This document shows positions 1 through 4,718 of a DNA stretch of 6,760 nucleotides, one piece after another; position 1 is the first letter of the stretch, and the number at the start of each line of letters is the position of its first letter. The stretch spans positions 1 to 6,760 of the forward strand of contig CAJWLI010000078.1 in NCBI GenBank assembly GCA_913043075.1. The letters are read 5' to 3'. The translations under genes were made by a program, and so were the position numbers. The notes under the pieces were generated by a model. It worked only from the letters and a program-made list of their open reading frames with translations, ran no database searches and had not been told where the DNA came from. This stretch comes from an uncultured Gammaproteobacteria bacterium. Its GTDB lineage: Bacteria > Pseudomonadota > Gammaproteobacteria > Pseudomonadales > Azotimanducaceae.

Positions 1-104
1 TCTATAATCTTGTATCGCTCGCTGCAAAAGGGCCTAAACCTATTTGATGGAAGCCAATCAACGGATTTGCCGCAATTGGGACACTTGACAGATAAGTCAA
101 CCAT
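1..104 (-). CDS. yacG: YacG-type zinc protein (DNA gyrase inhibitor), 3' end cut by the window
   Basis: The 34 visible residues, read from ATG at 104-102, carry the YacG signature: a CPNCGK zinc knuckle (C8, C11), then RPFCSER and KII. E. coli YacG is a protein of about 65 residues that binds one zinc through four Cys and inhibits GyrB by blocking DNA binding. Spacing matches E. coli exactly for three ligands (C8, C11, C27), but position 31, where the fourth Cys belongs, is Tyr (codon TAC at 14-12, one base from TGC). Zinc binding may therefore be impaired. The start overlaps the coaE stop by 8 bases (ATGGTTGA), which suggests translational coupling; the upstream Shine-Dalgarno match is poor. 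Distal position after pilD and coaE is the usual gammaproteobacterial arrangement. The family call is firm; activity of this copy is uncertain. Confidence 0.9.
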   Translation of the reverse strand, partial: MVDLSVKCPNCGKSVDWLPSNRFRPFCSERYKII

Positions 105-708
105 GGAGCTCTTTTGCTCTCGCTAAGTCTAGGTATTTCTTGTGCAAAGGCATCACTTGTCGTTTAAGGTCTGCAATTGATCCTTCATTCAAAATTAGAT
201 CATCATTCTCCTTTAGTCTATCTTCACGACTAGGTTGGGATGAAATAATAGCCTCTACTTCTTCTTTGCTATTCATATCTCGGTCCATAACCCTTTCAAT
301 CTGAGTATCTTTCTTTGCGTCCACAACTAATAGCCTATCCATGAGACTTGTCCTCCCGATCCCGGTCGATAAAACTAGCATTACATATTCTGACGAAGAA
401 CGCTGAATTGTTTTCATAAGGTCTTGTATAATTGCCGGAACGGTTTGACTTTCCAGGAATATTTTCTCTTCAGGTTCTGAAAAAACTATTTTTCGTAATA
501 CAGACCTGTTAATTTCGCCTGAAGAATCGAGGATATCCTTTCCAAAATGATCGACCACGTTTGTGAAGACCTTCTCTCCCGGCTTCATAACATTTCTAGA
601 AGAGATATCAGCATCAGCAATGTCTATTCCGAGTGATTCAAATATGTTGGAGACAGAGGACTTTCCCGTCCCGATACCGCCTCGCAATCCAACGACGAAC
701 TTCTCCAC
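97..708 (-). CDS. coaE: Dephospho-CoA kinase, divergent CoA-binding region
   Basis: CoaE phosphorylates the 3'-hydroxyl of dephospho-CoA with ATP, the last step of CoA synthesis, in the cytosol. The 203-residue length is normal. Seen: a P-loop GGIGTGKS at residues 10-17, the DAD motif at 32-34 followed by R38 and PG at 43-44, the RVMDRD segment at 139-144, and the lid Q158 with SRED at 160-163. Two motifs normally well conserved are altered. The LExxxHP motif reads LESQTVP with Val90 for His, and the PLLxE motif reads roughly STGIG at 114-118. The start is GTG at 708-706, whose first G is the last base of the pilD stop (TAGTG), so translation is probably coupled to pilD. The Shine-Dalgarno match is weak. 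CoaE is normally essential, so this copy is probably functional unless a second one exists. Confidence 0.92.
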   Translation of the reverse strand: MEKFVVGLRGGIGTGKSSVSNIFESLGIDIADADISSRNVMKPGEKVFTNVVDHFGKDILDSSGEINRSVLRKIVFSEPEEKIFLESQTVPAIIQDLMKTIQRSSSEYVMLVLSTGIGRTSLMDRLLVVDAKKDTQIERVMDRDMNSKEEVEAIISSQPSREDRLKENDDLILNEGSIADLKRQVMPLHKKYLDLARAKELHG

Positions 709-1577
709 TATAGGCTCAGGCTATTTAAGTAAAAATTATTTATCTCCTCGCCCCAAAAAATGACTGCGAATGAAGCGAAGGCGAGAAAGGGCCCAAATCT
801 GATTGGTTCAGAAAGATCTCTGCCTCTTGTCCACAATAAGCCCACGGCTATCAGACAGGATATAGAGCTGATCATTATAATTGCGGGAATTGAGAAAATA
901 CCCAACCAAGCACCAAGCATTGCTAGCATTTTAAAATCTCCGTATCCCATACCCTCTTTATTGGTCAAAAGTTTAAACCCTTGATACACAGCCCAAAGAG
1001 TAATGTAGCCGAAAAAAGCTCCCCAAAAAGCGTGTTCAAACGGCGTGATTGATTCAAAGTAATTTAATATTAGTCCGACCCAGACAAACGGAATGGTAAT
1101 TGAATCGGGTAGAAGTCCAGACTCATAATCAATACAAGCGAGACAAATCAGTATACAGGATAAAAGTACTAGGCTTGCTCCCGTTAAACTCCAACTAAAT
1201 TGATAAAAGCAAAGACATGTCGCAAGCGCAGACAAAAATTCAACCATGGGGTAGCGGATACTAATTTTTTTTTGACAGTCTTTGCATTTCCCTCCTAACA
1301 AGAGGAATCCTACAATCGGTATGTTGTGCCTATAACTTATCCCTGCGTGGCAAGAGGGACAATGAGATGACGGAAGCGCAAGGTTGTAAATTCCATTATC
1401 CGATATCATCTTATTTCTTAATGAATCTTTTTCTCTTGGATCCTGGAGAAACTCAGAAGCAATGATATATGCCTCTTTTTGCCAATCTTTACGGATCATT
1501 ATTGGCAGTCTATAAATAACTACGTTTAGGAAACTTCCAATAATCAATCCGAGTAGTAAGGAAAACAATATAGTCAT
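708..1577 (-). CDS. pilD: Type IV prepilin peptidase / N-methyltransferase
   Basis: PilD is an inner-membrane aspartic protease that removes the leader of type IV pilins and type II secretion pseudopilins and methylates the new N-terminus. The 289-residue length is usual. The N-terminal GSFLNVVIYRLP block (14-25) is diagnostic. A cytoplasmic loop carries two CxxC pairs, C73/C76 and C98/C101, the zinc motif of the bifunctional form. The catalytic aspartates are D150 (within CIDYESGLLPD) and D214 (within GYGDFK). Several hydrophobic stretches from about 115 to 275 fit the polytopic topology. The start is ATG at 1577-1575, the first one after an in-frame stop 15 bases upstream; no good Shine-Dalgarno is visible. 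pilD usually follows pilB and pilC, but here its upstream neighbour is a tRNA on the other strand. It therefore needs its own promoter or readthrough from ridA; I see no convincing -35/-10 pair. Confidence 0.96.
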   Translation of the reverse strand: MTILFSLLLGLIIGSFLNVVIYRLPIMIRKDWQKEAYIIASEFLQDPREKDSLRNKMISDNGIYNLALPSSHCPSCHAGISYRHNIPIVGFLLLGGKCKDCQKKISIRYPMVEFLSALATCLCFYQFSWSLTGASLVLLSCILICLACIDYESGLLPDSITIPFVWVGLILNYFESITPFEHAFWGAFFGYITLWAVYQGFKLLTNKEGMGYGDFKMLAMLGAWLGIFSIPAIIMISSISCLIAVGLLWTRGRDLSEPIRFGPFLAFASFAVIFWGEEINNFYLNSLSL

Positions 1578-1698
1578 ACGCGCTATTAATTAACAAGGCT
1601 TGCTCAGCCAGCTTGAAAAGTTAGACTAAGGCTTCTTCGCTCTAGAAGAAAAACAGTAAGTTTACAATTCATAACTTCAGGTGTCGATGATCTGTAAA

Positions 1699-1774
1699 GC
1701 CGGAATAGCTCAGTAGGTAGAGCAGTTGCTTCGTAAGCAATTGGTCGGAGGTTCGAGTCCTCTTTCCGGCACCA
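1699..1774 (+). tRNA. tRNA-Thr, anticodon CGT
   Basis: A complete 76-nt cloverleaf can be folded by hand. The acceptor GCCGGAA (1699-1705) pairs with TTCCGGC (1764-1770). The D stem is GCTC/GAGC. The anticodon stem GTTGC/GCAAT (1725-1729, 1737-1741) closes with one G-U pair around loop TTCGTAA, giving anticodon CGT at 1732-1734, which reads ACG (Thr). The T arm is GGAGG-TTCGAGT-CCTCT. The discriminator is A1771 and CCA is encoded at 1772-1774. The overall sequence resembles E. coli thrW, the CGU threonine tRNA. The gene is on the plus strand, divergent from pilD and convergent with ridA. A possible but weak promoter lies upstream: TTTACA at 1661-1666 and GATGAT at 1686-1691, with a poor 19-bp spacing. 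Confidence 0.97.
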
Positions 1775-1795
1775 TATTTTTCAATAACTTATGTC

Positions 1796-1828
1796 AGCCA
1801 ATTGCCTCAACGCAGGGCTAGTTTTTTT
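1796..1828 (+). terminator. Possible weak intrinsic terminator of the tRNA gene
   Basis: Downstream of the tRNA on the plus strand, short GC arms (AGCC at 1796-1799 with GGCT at 1816-1819, or GCCT at 1804-1807 with GGGC at 1815-1818) precede a run of seven T at 1822-1828. The stems are only four pairs, so this is tentative. The T-run also encodes the Lys-Asn end of the convergent RidA protein, so it may be there for coding reasons. Confidence 0.3.
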
Positions 1829-2270
1829 CTTCACCTTTTACCGCTATGCCCTGCATCTCGAATCGCATTCCCAACAAAAGGGGCCCTGATCCAACAAACG
1901 CTCGAGGCGGAAAGTCTTTTGAGAAATATCCTCTGTAGACTGCATTGAAATCTGAGTAAAGATCTAAGTCAGTGCAGTAGACCGTGACATAAACTAGATC
2001 ATCCATAGTCATGTCTACTCGCTCTAACGTAATCTTAAAATCTTCCATCATCATTCTGACTTCTTCTTTTGGATCGTCAGGCACTGTTCGAGTGCCAGGA
2101 ATGAAACCACCCTTACCAGCTATATATAAAGTGTTCCCGACGAGCGCGGCGTCACTGAACGGGAGATCCTTGCCCGCTAGATCGCTTTTAAAGTAGATGA
2201 CACCTTCGTCCGCAAACGTCGCTCTGGCAAATGCAGCTATTAAGATAAAAAGTAGTACTGTTTTAATCAT
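1818..2270 (-). CDS. Exported RidA/YjgF-family protein
   Basis: Residues from about 24 to 146 fit the RidA (YjgF/YER057c/UK114) fold. Cytosolic RidA hydrolyses reactive enamine/imine intermediates made by PLP enzymes. Seen: LYIAGKGG (48-55), DDLVYVTVYCTDL (90-102), FNAVYRGYF (108-116), PPRAF (121-125) and FEMQGIAVKG (137-146). R123 and E138 align without gaps to the E. coli RidA active-site R105 and E120, while the residue at its Cys107 is Phe125. The first 20 residues form a signal peptide: K3, a hydrophobic core, and a likely cut after FA20. This predicts a periplasmic protein, unusual for the family. The ATG at 2270-2268 is preceded by a purine-rich AGAGAGGA site. The gene follows a 122-bp gap with two hairpins and may be cotranscribed with the gene before it. 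The substrate is unknown; deaminase activity is only one possibility. Confidence 0.88.
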   Translation of the reverse strand: MIKTVLLFILIAAFARATFADEGVIYFKSDLAGKDLPFSDAALVGNTLYIAGKGGFIPGTRTVPDDPKEEVRMMMEDFKITLERVDMTMDDLVYVTVYCTDLDLYSDFNAVYRGYFSKDFPPRAFVGSGPLLLGMRFEMQGIAVKGEEKN

Positions 2271-2328
2271 GGTCCTCTCTTTTGTCTCGGAAATTTCTAT
2301 TGGTCTTCTTATCTCGATTTTTTCAACA

Positions 2329-2359
2329 GCGGAATTGATAAGAATGTTTAGGATTCCGC
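2329..2359 (-). repeat. Inverted repeat, 7-bp perfect arms
   Basis: GCGGAAT (2329-2335) and ATTCCGC (2353-2359) are perfect inverted arms around a 17-nt loop. The element lies between the 194-residue orphan gene and ridA, next to the stem-loop at 2363-2390. In the minus-strand transcript no U-run follows, so it is not a standard intrinsic terminator. It may be an mRNA structure or an operator; the sequence does not decide. Confidence 0.5.
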
Positions 2360-2362
2360 GCT

Positions 2363-2390
2363 CCTCAAGAATCGAACACTCGATCCGAGG
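2363..2390 (-). repeat. Stem-loop just after the 194-residue orphan gene
   Basis: In the minus-strand transcript CCTC pairs with GAGG and GGATCGA pairs with TCGATTC (one G-U) around a GTGT loop, with a two-base bulge on the 3' side: 11 pairs in all. It starts two bases after the stop codon at 2393. No U-tract follows, so it may protect the upstream message from 3' exonucleases or mark a processing point rather than end transcription by itself. Confidence 0.55.
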
Positions 2391-2392
2391 TT

Positions 2393-2977
2393 CTAGGCAT
2401 TACTCAACCATGTTTCGGCAACGTATTCGGCATCTTCTATTGATACCCATTTAGCCGAACGAAGAACCACCTCAATAGCTTCGTTCTGTGTTGGAGAAGC
2501 AGTGTTTCGTATATTACAAAAGAAAATACACATCGCTAACAAAATCGAGTTTACCGTTGGATCGTCCCCGATGAATTCTAACTCCCCAGCGACAAATGAG
2601 TCATCAGGCACACCAAAACCGTCATAGTCGGTGGTGGTTAGGCCCTCGTTCCAAGCTAGGCATAACTCTATGCCTTTCGGGATGCCTTCAACGAAATTGA
2701 GGCTTAAATTTTGATGCCTATCTGAGCGTTTCCCCTCCTTCAATTTGTCCTCAAAAACTGAAAAACGGGATGACTCGTCATAACTCCAATCATCCGCCTC
2801 AATAATTGATCGATATAGGTCGTAAGTGTTCTGGACCTCCTCTTTCAACGCGTCCATTTTTTTTAGACGCAAATCTATTAACTCGCCGCTGGTCTCCTCT
2901 GCGCCGGCTATCGTCAACGCAAGCTGAATCATTACTCCGATAATTTCAGAGTTTGAGTGTTCGTTGAGTTCTTCCAT
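2393..2977 (-). CDS. Acidic cytoplasmic protein of unknown function
   Basis: I do not recognise a family. The 194-residue product is acidic, has no signal peptide, and looks largely helical. Residues 11-26 form a hydrophobic or amphipathic helix, and 33-60 a charged helix rich in Glu, Lys and Asp. A hydrophobic stretch SILLAMCIFFCNI (144-156) holds two Cys; it is short and more likely buried than membrane-spanning. The start at ATG 2977-2975 is supported by AGGGG just upstream and an in-frame stop 15 bases before it. The gene begins 28 bp after the small exported-protein gene, so the two are probably cotranscribed. Two hairpins follow its stop codon. Sustained coding structure and a good ribosome site argue that it is real. 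Confidence 0.72.
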   Translation of the reverse strand: MEELNEHSNSEIIGVMIQLALTIAGAEETSGELIDLRLKKMDALKEEVQNTYDLYRSIIEADDWSYDESSRFSVFEDKLKEGKRSDRHQNLSLNFVEGIPKGIELCLAWNEGLTTTDYDGFGVPDDSFVAGELEFIGDDPTVNSILLAMCIFFCNIRNTASPTQNEAIEVVLRSAKWVSIEDAEYVAETWLSNA

Positions 2978-3005
2978 TTCCCCTGCATCCTAGGAGTTTT
3001 TTGTT

Positions 3006-3308
3006 TTACTCGTCTTTTTCCCGCGAAGGGAACATGTCTGCAAAAACACGTTCACACTTGGGCATGTTGGGCTCCTCGACCCAACAATAAATCGCTTGAG
3101 GTGACTTTTCAAAAAACTTCTCTCCAAATATCCAGACTGATTTGTCGGCATAGGTAGTTACGAATCTCGGGTTATTTTGAGCACTTTCTGAGGTGATGCC
3201 TACGCCCTCAGTAATCTGATTAACCACTGTTCGCGCTGGAGGCTTTTCAGTAGCGGGCGAGGACAGGGCAAATCCCGTTGCTACCAGCAGAAGACCCACT
3301 TTTTTCAT
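3006..3308 (-). CDS. Small exported protein of unknown function
   Basis: This 100-residue product begins with a clear Sec signal peptide: K2 K3, a hydrophobic core VGLLLVATGFAL, and a likely cut after SPA19. The mature part is about 81 residues with two Cys (within IYCWVEE and MPKCERV) that could form a disulfide in the periplasm, and a charged C-terminal tail. No family is recognised. The frame stays open to 3374, but the start at 3308 is preferred because it puts the signal peptide at the N-terminus and has AGGG eight bases upstream. It lies 77 bp after the DmdA-like gene, behind a stable hairpin, and 28 bp before the 194-residue orphan gene. Confidence 0.75.
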   Translation of the reverse strand: MKKVGLLLVATGFALSSPATEKPPARTVVNQITEGVGITSESAQNNPRFVTTYADKSVWIFGEKFFEKSPQAIYCWVEEPNMPKCERVFADMFPSREKDE

Positions 3309-3316
3309 GATAGTTT

Positions 3317-3322
3317 CCCTTT
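3317..3322 (-). promoter_or_regulatory. Ribosome binding site that sets the start of the small exported protein
   Basis: In the transcript AAAGGG sits eight bases before ATG at 3308-3306. This favours the 100-residue form with an N-terminal signal peptide over the longer open frame that starts at 3374. Confidence 0.6.
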
Positions 3323-3332
3323 CATTGAGAGC

Positions 3333-3358
3333 GGCTGATTGCTCAACCACAACCAGCC
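3333..3358 (-). repeat. Stable stem-loop between the DmdA-like gene and the small exported-protein gene
   Basis: In the minus-strand transcript GGCTGGTTG pairs with CAATCAGCC (nine pairs, one G-U) around an eight-base loop. It lies 27 bases after the DmdA-like stop codon and 10 bases before the ribosome binding site of the next gene. No U-run follows, so a simple intrinsic terminator is unlikely. It could stabilise the upstream message or tune translation downstream. Confidence 0.6.
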
Positions 3359-3385
3359 TACTAGAAATACTCACCTATAAACTTT

Positions 3386-4690
3386 TTAATCTGCAAAATC
3401 GAGCCCCTTTTTTTTGACCACCTCACGAATATTTGGATTTACTGATTCTCTAAATGGAAGATTAACGATTTCGCCTGAGACTGGGACCCCTGGTGATTCA
3501 GAGTATTCTTCTGGGAGCCTAATTATAAGTTTAGTTCCAACCTCTGATGAGGTGAACGGCACCCAGCCTAGCGCGATATTCGTGTTGAGCTCTGGCGACC
3601 ACCAAGGTGAAGTGATGTAACCCATGTCTTCCCCGCCCGTATCTGCTATTAACCAGAAGTCAGGAGCATAGTCAGTGATATTCTTTCCGCCAAAAACAAG
3701 ACCAACCATCCTCATTTTGAACGGGAAATTCCCACCATCAATGATTGCTCGCTGTCTTTCTAATTCAGCTTTTCCGATGTAATCCGCATTTTTATTTCTT
3801 GGAACTTGATAGCTTAGGTTTACTTGAAAAGGGGAGGTTTCAAAATCCATATCTTGTCCCCAAGATAAAATGCCTGCGGCTATCCTTCGGTGATGAGCCG
3901 GCGCGACGACCTGAAGACCAAACTCCTTTCCCCCTACCAGAACAGCGTTCCACACAAGTTCAGCGTTTTCATGTGCTTGCCGCACGTAAATTTCATAACC
4001 TTTTTCTCCAGAGAATCCAGTTTGACTTATAACAACTTCAACACCACCAATTTGCGTTTCCATTAAACCGTAATAGGGGATATCCCTGACTTTCTCTCCT
4101 GCTAATTTTGCCATCAGATTTTCTGATAAAGGACCTTGTATTTGAAGAGGACAAACATCTATTTCATCGATCTCCACGTCATGCTTCTTACCCACATTAA
4201 CACCCTGAAGCCATAGCATTAGATCGCTATCAGATATCGAAAACCAGAATTCATCCTCTGATAATCTCAGCAGAACAGGGTCGTTCAGAACTCCGCCTTT
4301 TTCATTACATAAAATGGCGTATTTCCCATTACCAGGATTGATTTTAGTGGCGTCCCGCGTAATGACGTAGTTCACAAATGCTTCTGCGTCCGGACCTTTT
4401 ACTCTAATTTGACGTTCAACGGCTACGTTCCACATAGTGACGCGATTAACTAAGGCGTCGTATTCAGCCATCATGCCTCCGTCTTCCGGTCTCACGTAAC
4501 CTCTCGGATGATAGATTCGGTTATAGGTCGTTGCTCGCCAGCATCCCGCTTCGATGGAGAGGTGCCAGAAAGGTGATTTCCTTACACGGGTTGAGATGAG
4601 AAGTTCAACAGGGGTTCTGCCAGATTGCCTCAAGTTATAGGGCACGACTCTGTCGCTTTGGTCGATTTTAGGATTATTTGGATGCGACAT
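3386..4690 (-). CDS. GcvT-fold, DmdA-like tetrahydrofolate-dependent methyltransferase
   Basis: The 434-residue product belongs to the aminomethyltransferase (GcvT) superfamily and resembles DMSP demethylase DmdA more than the glycine-cleavage T protein. DmdA moves a methyl group from dimethylsulfoniopropionate to tetrahydrofolate in the cytosol. Seen: TRVRKSPF (34-41), VKGPDAEAFV (97-106), GVLNDPVLLRL (133-143), IQGP (184-187), TGFSGEKGYEIYV (224-236) and SWGQDMDFETSPF (276-288). A C-terminal barrel domain follows from about 325 to 415. It is some 65 residues longer than the roughly 370-residue SAR11 DmdA, through extra N- and C-terminal segments. ATG at 4690 has GGGAG nine bases upstream. 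It starts 28 bp after a dehydrogenase-like flavoprotein gene, so a shared operon is likely. DMSP is only one candidate substrate; many DmdA-like proteins act on other methylated compounds. Confidence 0.85.
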   Translation of the reverse strand: MSHPNNPKIDQSDRVVPYNLRQSGRTPVELLISTRVRKSPFWHLSIEAGCWRATTYNRIYHPRGYVRPEDGGMMAEYDALVNRVTMWNVAVERQIRVKGPDAEAFVNYVITRDATKINPGNGKYAILCNEKGGVLNDPVLLRLSEDEFWFSISDSDLMLWLQGVNVGKKHDVEIDEIDVCPLQIQGPLSENLMAKLAGEKVRDIPYYGLMETQIGGVEVVISQTGFSGEKGYEIYVRQAHENAELVWNAVLVGGKEFGLQVVAPAHHRRIAAGILSWGQDMDFETSPFQVNLSYQVPRNKNADYIGKAELERQRAIIDGGNFPFKMRMVGLVFGGKNITDYAPDFWLIADTGGEDMGYITSPWWSPELNTNIALGWVPFTSSEVGTKLIIRLPEEYSESPGVPVSGEIVNLPFRESVNPNIREVVKKKGLDFAD

Positions 4691-4718
4691 AAGAATTTAC
4701 TCCCATTTTTATTATTGT

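Noticed and set aside
340..400. Frameshift as the cause of the missing PLLxE motif in CoaE
   Set aside because: Neither alternative frame through this stretch restores the motif, and conserved residues on both sides stay in the same frame.
1633..1650. TTCTTC/GAAGAA inverted repeat upstream of the tRNA
   Set aside because: Six mostly A-T pairs with no T-run or recognisable operator; likely chance.
1752..1774. Integration site formed by the tRNA 3' end
   Set aside because: No second copy of the tRNA 3' sequence and no integrase gene is present in the window.
2353..2398. tRNA-like remnant (T-loop-like GTTCGATTC on the minus strand)
   Set aside because: No acceptor, D or anticodon arm can be found around it; the segment is explained better as a plain stem-loop after a stop codon.
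3306..3374. Longer 122-residue version of the small exported protein
   Set aside because: It would bury the signal peptide behind 22 polar residues and runs through the hairpin at 3333-3358; the ATG at 3308 has a well-placed AGGG.
3745..4032. Plus-strand open frame of 95 codons, and other plus-strand frames opposite the large genes
   Set aside because: They lie opposite genes with clear family motifs, and their products show no recognisable features.
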